A DNA stretch of 64,000 nt. Source: Oceanotoga teriensis. GTDB taxonomy: Bacteria; Thermotogota; Thermotogae; Petrotogales; Petrotogaceae. Positions 8,628 through 16,921 of this stretch are shown piece by piece. Position 1 is the first letter of the stretch, and every line of letters begins with the position of its first letter. A program made the translations under genes and the position numbers. Where the stretch lies: assembly GCF_003148465.1 (NCBI RefSeq), contig NZ_QGGI01000008.1:1-64000 (forward strand), in the 5' to 3' direction. The notes under the pieces are model-generated. The model was not told where the DNA came from and searched no databases. It saw only the letters and a program-made list of their open reading frames with translations.

Positions 8628-9173
8628 ATGAAAAAAATTTTTATTTATTGTGCATACACTTTAATATCTATAACAATAATCGCCCATCCACATGTATTCA
8701 TAGAAGTTTTAACTAAAATAAATATAAAAAACGATATATTAGAAATATCTTCAACTTGGAAATTTGACGATTTAATGAGCATGCTTTTAAAAAAACAATA
8801 TAATGATATAGATTCTATAAATAAAAAACTTCAAGAAAAATATAAAAAAGAAAATTTTTTTACTACAATTTATCTAAACCAAAAAAACCTACAAATTTCG
8901 CCCTTAAAAATATTTTCAACTGAAATCGAAAACAGAATATTGTTTACAATGATATACGATTTAAAATTAGAAAATAATAATAATGAAATAATCATTTCAA
9001 CATATGATAAAAGTTATTATACTTATTTAAAAACCGAAAAAGATGATAATATAAATATAATACCAAACAAAAATTATGAAATAGAAAGTACTATATTTGC
9101 AAATTTTGATAAATTATTTTACTTTGATCAAATATTTCCATATGAAATAAAATTAATAATTCGGAGAAAATAA
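8628..9173 (+). CDS. DUF1007-type exported protein of a nickel/cobalt export system
   Basis: 181 residues. A signal peptide (1-19) is followed directly by AHPHVFIE, the hallmark of DUF1007 proteins, so the processed N-terminus would carry His residues near the start. DUF1007 genes are typically found next to NicO/RcnA-like transporters, and here a NicO gene starts 2 bases after the stop. The role is presumed to be periplasmic metal handling for the exporter. ACAGGAG precedes ATG 8628. The rest of the protein is beta-rich and less conserved. Confidence 0.75.
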   Translation: MKKIFIYCAYTLISITIIAHPHVFIEVLTKINIKNDILEISSTWKFDDLMSMLLKKQYNDIDSINKKLQEKYKKENFFTTIYLNQKNLQISPLKIFSTEIENRILFTMIYDLKLENNNNEIIISTYDKSYYTYLKTEKDDNINIIPNKNYEIESTIFANFDKLFYFDQIFPYEIKLIIRRK

Positions 9174-9175
9174 AA

Positions 9176-9970
9176 ATGAATATAAAAAAAATAACTTTAT
9201 TTATAATAATATTAATTATAATATTATTTTTAATCAAATACTTCAATATAATTCCAAAAATAAATCATGAAATAATTAATATACAATATAATATAAATCA
9301 AACACTTGGAAATCTTATAAAATCGATAAAAGAAAACCCTCAAAATTTAATAAATGCTTCAATAATATCTTTTTTATTTGGTATAATTCATGCCGCTGGA
9401 CCAGGTCATGGAAAAACATTTGCTGCTTCTATATTTTTAGAGGATAAAACATCAAATGCTAAAAAATCGATAATATTTGGGAATATATTTGCTATAACTC
9501 ACACATTATCTGCAATAATTTTGATATCTTTTTTTTATTTTATTATAAAAGACATTCTTTTCATAGATAGCGAAACTCCTACAAAAATAATAAAATTGAT
9601 AAGTAGTTCATTTTTGATATTATTAGGAATATTTTTACTAATAAAAAATATAAAAGACAAAAATGATGCTCCAAAAAACAAAGAGTACAAAATCACGGCT
9701 TTCCTAGCCGGAATTGTACCTTGTCCTGGAGTTATGACTATTATGTTATTTTCAATTTCATATGACTTTTACATTCAAGGCATAATTCTTTCAATAGCTA
9801 TGTCAATTGGTATGGGATTGACCGTAACTATTTCGGCTTTACTATCACACTATTTTAGAATATTCTTAGATAAAAAAATATTCAATTTTAAAAAAGGACA
9901 AAAAATAATTTCTACATTTGCAAGCATTATGATAATATTTTTTGGTTTAATCTCATTGAATTTATATTAA
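9176..9970 (+). CDS. NicO-family nickel/cobalt transporter
   Basis: 264 residues with an N-terminal membrane anchor, then six or so transmembrane segments. The motif HAAGPGHGK (about 72-80, His72 and His78) is diagnostic of the NicO/RcnA family, and a second conserved patch reads GIVPCPGVMTIML. The family exports Ni2+/Co2+ in RcnA; some members import. The long His-rich loop of E. coli RcnA is missing. The gene is coupled to the DUF1007 gene and controlled by the leader and palindrome upstream. Its last codons overlap by 4 bases with a convergent gene. Confidence 0.85.
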   Translation: MNIKKITLFIIILIIILFLIKYFNIIPKINHEIINIQYNINQTLGNLIKSIKENPQNLINASIISFLFGIIHAAGPGHGKTFAASIFLEDKTSNAKKSIIFGNIFAITHTLSAIILISFFYFIIKDILFIDSETPTKIIKLISSSFLILLGIFLLIKNIKDKNDAPKNKEYKITAFLAGIVPCPGVMTIMLFSISYDFYIQGIILSIAMSIGMGLTVTISALLSHYFRIFLDKKIFNFKKGQKIISTFASIMIIFFGLISLNLY

Positions 9971-10311
9971 ATAACATCTTCGAGTGGAATTTCTATTATT
10001 AGACAATTCAATCCAACATCTAATATCATATTATCTAAAGAAAAAAATTTTCCGTTTATATCTTCAACAATAACTTCAAAATCGTCATATTTTTCAAGTT
10101 CAGAATAAACTTGAGAAACATTATAAGTTATCTTGGGATCCTTTTCACATACAACTATTTTATTTTTCTTTAAATAAATATCATCTGGATAAAGAGAACA
10201 TTCTCCTTTTCCTATACTTTCTTTACTATCAATAAAAACAAAATAAATCATGGTAGCTTCATCAGATTCTACAATACTTTCAATTTTGTTCAAAAATTCA
10301 CTTTTTAACAT
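9967..10311 (-). CDS. Unknown small acidic protein
   Basis: 114 residues, cytoplasmic and acidic. The start is ATG 10311, after AAGGGAGGG; upstream codons in the frame overlap that site. There is no recognisable motif. The pattern (MLKSEFLNKIESIVE, later KYDDFEVIVEDINGK) suggests a small alpha/beta fold. It converges on nicO and overlaps its stop, with no terminator between them. The next gene upstream on the same strand is plsY (78-base gap), which reads into it. Confidence 0.55.
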   Translation of the reverse strand: MLKSEFLNKIESIVESDEATMIYFVFIDSKESIGKGECSLYPDDIYLKKNKIVVCEKDPKITYNVSQVYSELEKYDDFEVIVEDINGKFFSLDNMILDVGLNCLIIEIPLEDVI

Positions 10312-10389
10312 AAAATCCCTCCCTTGATTTTCCAAATTACAATCATATATCATTATAGCATTACAAAATTAATTTAAATTAAATTAATT

Positions 10390-10989
10390 TTAATTTCCAG
10401 CTTCTTTCAATCCCTGAAAAATTTTAACCTCTTTACCTTGTGAAATTCTTATGAAATTTATTCTATGCTTAAATAAATTCACTCCATAAATAACAATATA
10501 TGCAAATAAATATTCATTAGATCCCATAAAAATTTTCAACACTATTATACTAAGTATAGAAAGCAAAACTCCTATTGATAAATATTTTGTCAAAAGAGTA
10601 TAGAAAGTAGATAATATTAAAAAAGTTATTCCCATAATAACACTATCTGCAAATATAATTCCCCAATTAACCGCTATTCCTTTTCCTCCTTTAAACTTTA
10701 AAAATAAACTCCAATTATGGCCTAAAACGGCTAAAATCAAAGCCAAATTTATGAAAAATAAACTTTCGAGAAAATAATCAGCAATTAAAAATACTATTAT
10801 TCCTTTAAAAACATCTAATACCATAGATAATATACCTATAAAATAACCTGAAGTATAAATAGCATTAGTTCCTCCAGGATTTTTTGTTCCCTCTTTTAAT
10901 GTGTTTTTATTCTTAAATACTTTTGGAAGTATATAACTAAATGGTACACTTCCTATCAAATAGGATAAAATTAAAATTAAAATATTCAT
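10390..10989 (-). CDS. plsY: Acyl-phosphate:glycerol-3-phosphate acyltransferase
   Basis: 199 residues and five or so transmembrane segments. PlsY transfers an acyl group from acyl-phosphate to glycerol-3-phosphate, the first acylation of membrane phospholipid synthesis. The three conserved loops are present: an early SVPFSYILPK, then NPGGTNAIYTSG, and GHNWSLFLKFKGGKGIAVNWG split over about 112-132. The length is normal for the family. GGGG precedes ATG 10989. The DUF2164 gene starts upstream with a 13-base gap, so the pair forms an operon. Confidence 0.92.
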   Translation of the reverse strand: MNILILILSYLIGSVPFSYILPKVFKNKNTLKEGTKNPGGTNAIYTSGYFIGILSMVLDVFKGIIVFLIADYFLESLFFINLALILAVLGHNWSLFLKFKGGKGIAVNWGIIFADSVIMGITFLILSTFYTLLTKYLSIGVLLSILSIIVLKIFMGSNEYLFAYIVIYGVNLFKHRINFIRISQGKEVKIFQGLKEAGN

Positions 10990-11002
10990 AATAATTCCCC
11001 TT

Positions 11003-11221
11003 TCATAATTTTTGAAGGGCCAGAATATCTTCTATTCTATCATTCATATATTTATAACTATCTTCAACTCCATTGTTATACATATCCTTACCTATATTAT
11101 CAATAAAAAACCCAAGTATATCATGAGCCCTTATTTGCCCTATATCTTCTCCAAATTCTTCACTAAAAAATACTATTATTTTTTGTAAAAGAATTTTTTT
11201 ATATTCTTCAGATATATCCAT
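11003..11221 (-). CDS. DUF2164 family protein
   Basis: 72 residues. The sequence IRAHDILGFFIDNIGKDMYN followed by NGVEDSYKYMNDR fits the DUF2164 pattern (a hydrophobic helix, a YN-G-v-D motif, then a helix with R/D-I). GGAGGTG precedes ATG 11221. First gene of the plsY operon. Function unknown in the family. Confidence 0.75.
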   Translation of the reverse strand: MDISEEYKKILLQKIIVFFSEEFGEDIGQIRAHDILGFFIDNIGKDMYNNGVEDSYKYMNDRIEDILALQKL

Positions 11222-11266
11222 AAAAACACCTCCATTTTTATATATTATACCTTAAAAATAATAAAA

Positions 11267-11290
11267 AAAAGTCCAGTAAACTGGACTTTT
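11267..11290 (-). terminator. Terminator after the alcohol dehydrogenase operon
   Basis: Stem AAAAGTCCAG / CTGGACTTTT with a TAAA loop. On the minus strand it is followed by a long T run, just beyond the dehydrogenase stop codon. Confidence 0.85.
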
Positions 11291-11306
11291 TTAAAAATAA
11301 TTTTAA

Positions 11307-12464
11307 TTATATTTCTTTAGCACTATTTCCATAATAAGCTGCTTTATATATTTCTTTTACATCTTCTGCTGAAGATTCCCTTGGATTTGTAGCTGTACAA
11401 GGATCTTCAAAAGCATTTTTTGACATTCTATCTAAAACTTCAAGAAATTTTTCTTCTGAAATTTCAACTTCTGTTACTTCTTTCAATGTTGTTGGGATAT
11501 TCAATGATTTATTCATTTCTTTTAATGTTTCAGATATATTTGAACTTCCTAAAACTTCTTCAATATCTTTATATTTGTCTGTTGCTTTTTTATTATATTC
11601 AATTACATAAGGTAATAATATAGCATTTGCAAGACCATGAGTTATACCAAATTCTCCACCTATTTTATGAGCAAGACTATGTACTAATCCTAAAGAAGCA
11701 TTTGTAAATGCCATTCCTGCTAAAGTTGAAGCATTATGCATATCATCTCTTGCTTTCATATTTTCTCCATCTTTAAAAGCTTCTGGTAACTGTTTATAGG
11801 TTAATTTTATAGCTTCCATTGCAAGTGGATCTGTATAACTTGTTGCTGTAGTTGAAACATAAGCTTCAATTGCATGAGTCATAACATCCATACCAACATT
11901 TGCAGTTATATGTGCTGGCATTTTTGCTGGTAATCTTGAATCAAGAATAGCTATATCAGGAGTTATTTCATATGATACAAGTGGATATTTTATATGATTT
12001 TCTGTATCAGTTATAACAGAAAAAGCTGTTATTTCAGATGCAGTTCCACTAGTTGATGGAATAGCTACAAATTTTGCTTTTGTTCTTAATTCTGGAAATT
12101 TAAAAGCAACTAAATCCTCAAATTTTGATTCTGGATATTCATAAAAAACCCACATTATTTTAGCAGCATCTAAAGCAGAACCTCCACCAATTGCAACAAT
12201 CCAATCAGGCTGGAATTCTTGCATTGCCTTAGCTCCCCTTAAAACAGTTTTAACAGATGGATTCGGTTCAACTCCGTCCACTATACTGACTTCCATACCT
12301 GCTTTCTCAAGTTGAGCTTTTGCTTCATCCAAAAATCCAAATCTTTTCATAGAACTTCCACCAGTTACAAGTGTTGCTTTTTTTCCTTCTAATGAAGACA
12401 AATATTCTAAAGTTCCTTCTCCAAAAACTATATCTTTTGGTACTCTAAACCATCTCATATCCAT
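11307..12464 (-). CDS. Iron-containing alcohol dehydrogenase
   Basis: 385 residues, full length for the Fe-ADH family and close to the dehydrogenase domain of AdhE and to butanol/propanediol dehydrogenases. Visible features are the GGGSALDAAK nucleotide loop, PSTSGTASE, and metal ligands in NVGMDVMTHAIEAY (Asp, His), LGLVHSLAHKIGG and FGITHGLANA (His, His). It reduces aldehydes to alcohols with NAD(P)H. It follows nfnB by 18 bases in the same operon, so NADPH made by NfnAB may feed alcohol formation. AGGCG lies before ATG 12464. Confidence 0.9.
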   Translation of the reverse strand: MDMRWFRVPKDIVFGEGTLEYLSSLEGKKATLVTGGSSMKRFGFLDEAKAQLEKAGMEVSIVDGVEPNPSVKTVLRGAKAMQEFQPDWIVAIGGGSALDAAKIMWVFYEYPESKFEDLVAFKFPELRTKAKFVAIPSTSGTASEITAFSVITDTENHIKYPLVSYEITPDIAILDSRLPAKMPAHITANVGMDVMTHAIEAYVSTTATSYTDPLAMEAIKLTYKQLPEAFKDGENMKARDDMHNASTLAGMAFTNASLGLVHSLAHKIGGEFGITHGLANAILLPYVIEYNKKATDKYKDIEEVLGSSNISETLKEMNKSLNIPTTLKEVTEVEISEEKFLEVLDRMSKNAFEDPCTATNPRESSAEDVKEIYKAAYYGNSAKEI

Positions 12465-12482
12465 TAAATTCGCCTCCTAAAA

Positions 12483-13868
12483 TTAATTATTTTTTAAATG
12501 TTCATCTATTGCTTTTGCCGCTTTTTTACCTGCACCCATCGCTAAAATAACAGTTGCAGCTCCTGTAACAACATCTCCTCCAGCATAAACATCATCTTTA
12601 GTTGTTTTCATAGTATCTTCATCAACTATTATCCCACCCCAATTTTCAGTTTTTAAACCCGGTGTGGTTTGTCTAATAAGAGGATTTGGTGTTTGTCCAA
12701 TAGCCATTATTACAGTATCAAGATCGAGTTTGAAATTACTTTCTTTAATCGCTACAGGTCTTCTTCTTCCAGATGAATCTGGTTCACCAAGTTCCATTTT
12801 TATACATTCCATGGATTCAACCCAACCATCTTTTCCATTTATTTTTACAGGATTATTTAATAATTTAAAAATTATTCCTTCTTCTTTAGCATGATGAACC
12901 TCTTCAACTCTTGCTGGAAGTTCTTCTTCACTTCTTCTATAAACTATGTAAACCTCTTGAGCTCCCAATCTTTTAGCAGTTCTTGCAGCATCCATAGCAA
13001 CATTACCACCACCGACTACTGCTACTTTTTTACCAACTTTAACTGGTGTAGAAGAATCTTTTTTATAAGCTTTCATAAGATTAACTCTTGTCAAAAATTC
13101 ATTTGCAGAATAAACTCCATTTAAATTTTCGCCTTCTATTTTCATGAATTTTGGAAGTCCTGCTCCACTACCCACAAAAACTCCCATATATCCTTCTTCA
13201 AAAAGCTCATCTATAGTTATAGATTTTCCAACTATAACATTAGTAATTAATTCAACTCCGAGATCCTCTATCTTCTTTATCTCATTTCTAACAAGAGATT
13301 TTGGAAGTCTAAATTCTGGAATACCATAACTTAAAACGCCACCTGGAGTATGTAAAGCTTCAAATAAAGTAACTTTATATCCTCTTTTTGCAAGTTCAAA
13401 AGCACATGTCAAACCTGCAGGTCCAGCTCCAACTACTGCTATTTTTATATTATTAGATTCTATATCTTCTTTTTTATTTTTTATATTATTCATATGCCAA
13501 TCTGCAACGAATCTTTCAAGTCTTCCTATTGCGACTGGTTCACCAGCTTTACCTCTTACACACTTTCCTTCACATTGATTTTCCTGTGGACATACTCTCC
13601 CACATATAGCTGGCAAAACATTTTCTCTTGTTATAACTTTATAAGCTTCTTCAAAATTACCTTTTGAAACTTGATTTATAAATTCTGGAATGGGAACATT
13701 AACTGGACACCCATTCATACATGGTTTATGTTTACATTGTAAACATCTACCAGCTTCTTCAATGGCTTCTTCTTCTGTATATCCTAAAACAACTTCTTCA
13801 AAATTTTTATTTCTTATATCAGGTTCTTGTTCTCTTATAGGAGTTTTTACTTTACTTAAATTAGGCAT
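12483..13868 (-). CDS. nfnB: NADH-dependent ferredoxin:NADP+ oxidoreductase, large subunit (GltD-like)
   Basis: 461 residues. The N-terminal Cys pattern (CLQCKHKPCMNGCPVNVPI, then CGRVCPQENQCEGKCVRG) binds two [4Fe-4S] clusters. The FAD loop is VVGAGPAGL and the NADPH loop VVGGGNVAMDAAR, with RRSEEELPARVEE as in glutamate synthase small subunits. It could be read as homotetrameric glutamate synthase, but the adjacent NfnA subunit makes the bifurcating Nfn complex the better call. Nfn couples NADH and reduced ferredoxin to two NADPH. Start at ATG 13868, 9 bases after AGGAG, overlapping the end of nfnA by 8 bases. Confidence 0.88.
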   Translation of the reverse strand: MPNLSKVKTPIREQEPDIRNKNFEEVVLGYTEEEAIEEAGRCLQCKHKPCMNGCPVNVPIPEFINQVSKGNFEEAYKVITRENVLPAICGRVCPQENQCEGKCVRGKAGEPVAIGRLERFVADWHMNNIKNKKEDIESNNIKIAVVGAGPAGLTCAFELAKRGYKVTLFEALHTPGGVLSYGIPEFRLPKSLVRNEIKKIEDLGVELITNVIVGKSITIDELFEEGYMGVFVGSGAGLPKFMKIEGENLNGVYSANEFLTRVNLMKAYKKDSSTPVKVGKKVAVVGGGNVAMDAARTAKRLGAQEVYIVYRRSEEELPARVEEVHHAKEEGIIFKLLNNPVKINGKDGWVESMECIKMELGEPDSSGRRRPVAIKESNFKLDLDTVIMAIGQTPNPLIRQTTPGLKTENWGGIIVDEDTMKTTKDDVYAGGDVVTGAATVILAMGAGKKAAKAIDEHLKNN

Positions 13869-14697
13869 TATTACCATCTCCTATTCCTATTCTACAAATA
13901 TGTTCCTCTTCTTCTTTATACATTGATTGCCTTTGCATACATTCATCAAAATCAACAAGGAAACCATCAAAATCAGGTCCATCAACACAAGCAAATTTTG
14001 TTTCTCCTCCAACTGTAACTCTACATCCGCCACACATTCCAGTACCATCTATCATTATTGGATTCAATGATACATTAGTTTTTATATTATTTTCTTTTGT
14101 GATATTGACTATAGCTTTCATCATAACTAAAGGACCTATAGCAACCACAAGATCATATTTTTCTCCATTTTCGAGGAGCTCTAAAAGTTTATCAGTAACA
14201 AAACCTTTAATACCTTTAGACCCATCATTAGTTGCATAATAGATATTGTCTACAAATTCTTCAAACATATTTTCCATTATGATATGTTTATTAGTTCTAC
14301 CACCAAGAAGAACATCTACTTGAACTCCAAGATCTTTCATCTTTTTCATCTGTGGATAAAGAGGAGCTATTCCAACACCTCCGCCAATTCCAAGTACTCT
14401 TTTAACTTTATGAATGGGAGCAGGTTGACCTAAAGGCCCTACAAAATCATTTATAAAATCTCCCTCATTTTTATTACTCAATTTTTTTGTTGAATATCCA
14501 ACAACCTGATAAATTATGGTAACCGTTTCTTTTTTTCTATCATAGTCAGCTATTGTCAAGGGAATTCTTTCTCCATCTTCATCAACTCTTAAAATTATAA
14601 ACTGACCAGGTTCACATTTTCTTGCAACATAAGGTGCATGAACTACCATTAATTCAACATCAGGATTAAGTATTTCTTTTTTTATTATTCTATACAT
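13861..14697 (-). CDS. nfnA: NADH-dependent ferredoxin:NADP+ oxidoreductase, small subunit
   Basis: 278 residues. An FAD-binding ferredoxin reductase-type barrel (PGQFIILRV, then ERIPLTI) is followed by an NAD-binding domain (GIGGGVGIAPLYPQ). A C-terminal [2Fe-2S] site has Cys in MCGGCRV and FACVDGPDFDG, plus DECMQR. This is the layout of Thermotoga NfnA and of SudB/HydG-like proteins. ATG 14697 follows GAAGGGG; the in-frame start at 14736 has no binding site. First gene of nfnA-nfnB-alcohol dehydrogenase. Confidence 0.88.
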   Translation of the reverse strand: MYRIIKKEILNPDVELMVVHAPYVARKCEPGQFIILRVDEDGERIPLTIADYDRKKETVTIIYQVVGYSTKKLSNKNEGDFINDFVGPLGQPAPIHKVKRVLGIGGGVGIAPLYPQMKKMKDLGVQVDVLLGGRTNKHIIMENMFEEFVDNIYYATNDGSKGIKGFVTDKLLELLENGEKYDLVVAIGPLVMMKAIVNITKENNIKTNVSLNPIMIDGTGMCGGCRVTVGGETKFACVDGPDFDGFLVDFDECMQRQSMYKEEEEHICRIGIGDGNNA

Positions 14698-14799
14698 ATA
14701 ACCCCTTCTTTCAGCTCTGTTTATTAACATTTTCACAAATTTTAAAAATATAAATTGTGAAACTTTTAATTTTTACCATCGATATAATTATAATAAAAG

Positions 14800-14825
14800 T
14801 TGATTAAATCATAATAATTAATCAA
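14800..14825. promoter_or_regulatory. Inverted repeat upstream of nfnA
   Basis: TTGATTAA - 10 bases - TTAATCAA, about 100 bases upstream of the nfnA start. It could be an operator for the nfn operon. It resembles, but does not match, the Rex redox box (TTGTTAA-N4-TTAACAA): the spacing and one core base differ. The rest of 14698-14938 is AT-rich with no other clear structure. Confidence 0.3.
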
Positions 14826-14938
14826 GTTAATATTCTTTTAAACCTTTCACTTTTAAACTTTTAAACAAAAGTTATTTTGTGAAGAATATAACTTATTTTT
14901 AATAAATGAACAACATTTTAAAAATATGACTAATTAAC

Positions 14939-14992
14939 TTGACTTTAAATAAAAAAAATATTATAATATTTTTGTAGATTAGTCTACAAAAA
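14939..14992 (+). promoter_or_regulatory. Consensus promoter with dyad at the start site, upstream of zinT-like gene
   Basis: TTGACT (14939-14944), 17 bases, TATAAT (14962-14967). A perfect 10-base inverted repeat follows at once, TTTTTGTAGA - TTAG - TCTACAAAAA (14969-14992), covering the expected start of transcription. It can be a repressor operator or a 5' mRNA hairpin. Given the gene, metal (zinc) control is the natural guess. Confidence 0.75.
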
Positions 14993-15024
14993 TTAGAATA
15001 AGTTAAGAAGGGTGGGAATTTTAT

Positions 15025-15648
15025 ATGAAAAAAGTTTTGAGTGTTTTTTTATTGAGTTTATTTATTTTTAGTTCTATGCTTGCATTTGCTGAATCATCGC
15101 CAAAAGTGTCTGATTTAACTCCTTGGAAAGGATTAAATCTTGATATGGGAAATATTTATAATAATAAATATGCCGACAAATTATATGAAGCTGTTAGCAA
15201 ACATAAAAAAGGATATAGCCCAGAAATGGTAAAAGAATTTTATATTAAAAATTACACTACTGATATAAAATCTTTAGAAGTTTTGGATGGAAATAACATA
15301 TTAATAAATGAAAGTTATAAAATATCATATAATTATATTGGTAAGTTAGAAACTAATTGGGGGGATTATGATATAGAATGGTTTATATTCACAACCGAAG
15401 ATCCCAAAGCAGAAGAAATAAATGTAAAAACTCTTTTATTAGTACCTTATCATCAACATGGAAATGGATTAAAACATTTTCATGCAAGATTTGGTAATAC
15501 TTCATTTGCATATCTTTCAACAGATAAATACTTAAATAATTGGTGGCCTACTTTTTATGATCCTTCAGTTACAAATATAGAAAGAATTATAGATGATATG
15601 CTAAAAAATGCAAGAATGTCAGCATCTATGTTGCCAGATATAAAGTAA
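15025..15648 (+). CDS. ZinT/YodA-family exported metal-binding protein
   Basis: 207 residues with a signal peptide (1-22, ending AFA). The protein carries the ZinT-domain features: an N-terminal LTPWKGLNLDMGN, a central WGDYDIEWFIFTTED and HGNGLKHFHARFG followed by WWPTFYDP. The His cluster in that segment matches the zinc ligands of ZinT. The family binds Zn2+/Cd2+ in the periplasm and can pass zinc to ABC importers, or is fused to AdcA. Here it stands alone, between its own strong promoter and a terminator. AAGGGTGGG precedes ATG 15025. Confidence 0.85.
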   Translation: MKKVLSVFLLSLFIFSSMLAFAESSPKVSDLTPWKGLNLDMGNIYNNKYADKLYEAVSKHKKGYSPEMVKEFYIKNYTTDIKSLEVLDGNNILINESYKISYNYIGKLETNWGDYDIEWFIFTTEDPKAEEINVKTLLLVPYHQHGNGLKHFHARFGNTSFAYLSTDKYLNNWWPTFYDPSVTNIERIIDDMLKNARMSASMLPDIK

Positions 15649-15650
15649 TA

Positions 15651-15682
15651 AAAAATCCTATCATTAAAATGATAGGATTTTT
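15651..15682. terminator. Bidirectional terminator
   Basis: AAAAATCCTATCAT / ATGATAGGATTTTT with a 4-base loop, followed by T on both strands. It separates the zinT-like gene from the convergent patatin gene. Confidence 0.9.
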
Positions 15683-16903
15683 TTAACATGGATAATATTT
15701 ATTTTTAATTAGAAAATCAATATAAAAAGCAGCTATAACCATTTTAGGGTTATTTATTAATTCTTCTCTTCTATATTTTTTTAATTTTCTCTCATCTTGT
15801 TCATAATTTATAAGCTTATATATTCTATCTTTTTCATTTATTTTTTCATATTCATTTATAATTTTTTTATTTAAAAGATTTACAGAATATATTCTTTTAC
15901 TATTTAAATTAAAATAATTACCAGTTATTTCAACAATTGATAATATATTAGATTTTCTCTTTTTGGAATCACAATATTTATGAATAAAATTAAAAAATCT
16001 TTTACTTAAAAGTTCTTTATACAAAAAAGGAAAATTATTATTAATTCCAAAAAACTGTTCTATATTAGCCTTAGACAAACTATTTTTTATAAATTGGCAT
16101 TTCTTATCATAAACGATATAATACTTTATTCCGGTCAAATGATTAAAAGCTTTTAAAGTATCCAAATATCCAAATTTTATATTTTCTTTAGCTTTTTCAG
16201 AATCTATTTCTAAAGTTTTTCCAAGATCCCTATTTGATCTTATATATATTACATTTGAATCTTTTAAAGGTTTTGATTTTTTTGTATGTTTTCCACCAAC
16301 ATCTACCACAATTATATTTTTTATACCTTTATTTTCCATCATCGTTATAGGTAGATTATCATGAATTCCACCATCTATATATTTTTTTTCATCTATTTCG
16401 ACTGGCTTAAATGCTGGAAAACAAGAACTTGCAAGAAGATAATCAACAAATTTACCTTTAGGTATATCTTCTTTAAAAATTTCAATTGGTTTTTTATCTG
16501 TGAGTGAATAGGTATTTATTCCAAAATCAATATTTGATCTTCTTATTTTCTCTTCATCTATATATTTTCTCAATATTTCTTCAAGTGGTTTTGTTTCTAT
16601 ACCACCAGATGTTATGAGGTTTTTGATAACTGTTAAAAAAGAAAAATATTTTTTATTATACATTTTTTTATTATTCCATTTTTCTTTGTCTACACTTAAA
16701 ACCGTATCAATACTGAAATGTGTCCATGCAAGCTTTAATAATTCATAATCCTCCTGTATTAAAAAAGCTCCATTCAAAGCACCTATCGATGTTCCAGTTA
16801 TAGTAGAAATCTTTATATTCATTTCACTTAATGCTTTCCAAACTCCAATTTGATAACTACCCTTAGCTCCTCCCCCAGAAAGAACTAATCCATAATTATT
16901 CAA
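15683..16903 (-). CDS. Patatin-like phospholipase
   Basis: 406 residues. The patatin fold motifs are all present: the oxyanion loop SGGGAKGSYQ at the N-terminus, the nucleophile GTSIG (Ser39) and the catalytic Asp in DGG (Asp177). The family hydrolyses acyl esters of lipids. The ~200 residues after the catalytic domain are Lys/Ile-rich and unassigned. No signal peptide, so probably cytoplasmic. GGGAGGGG precedes ATG 16903, and the PucR-type regulator gene ends 18 bases upstream, so the two are co-transcribed. Confidence 0.88.
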   Translation of the reverse strand: MNNYGLVLSGGGAKGSYQIGVWKALSEMNIKISTITGTSIGALNGAFLIQEDYELLKLAWTHFSIDTVLSVDKEKWNNKKMYNKKYFSFLTVIKNLITSGGIETKPLEEILRKYIDEEKIRRSNIDFGINTYSLTDKKPIEIFKEDIPKGKFVDYLLASSCFPAFKPVEIDEKKYIDGGIHDNLPITMMENKGIKNIIVVDVGGKHTKKSKPLKDSNVIYIRSNRDLGKTLEIDSEKAKENIKFGYLDTLKAFNHLTGIKYYIVYDKKCQFIKNSLSKANIEQFFGINNNFPFLYKELLSKRFFNFIHKYCDSKKRKSNILSIVEITGNYFNLNSKRIYSVNLLNKKIINEYEKINEKDRIYKLINYEQDERKLKKYRREELINNPKMVIAAFYIDFLIKNKYYPC

Positions 16904-16921
16904 AATGATCCCCTCCCAAGA

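Noticed and set aside
12483-13868. Glutamate synthase small subunit (gltD)
   Set aside because: Sequence fits both, but the adjacent NfnA-type subunit and absence of a large glutamate synthase gene favour NfnB.
14800-14825. Rex redox-repressor box upstream of nfnA
   Set aside because: The spacer is 10 rather than 4 bases and the half-site differs, so it is only listed as an unassigned repeat.
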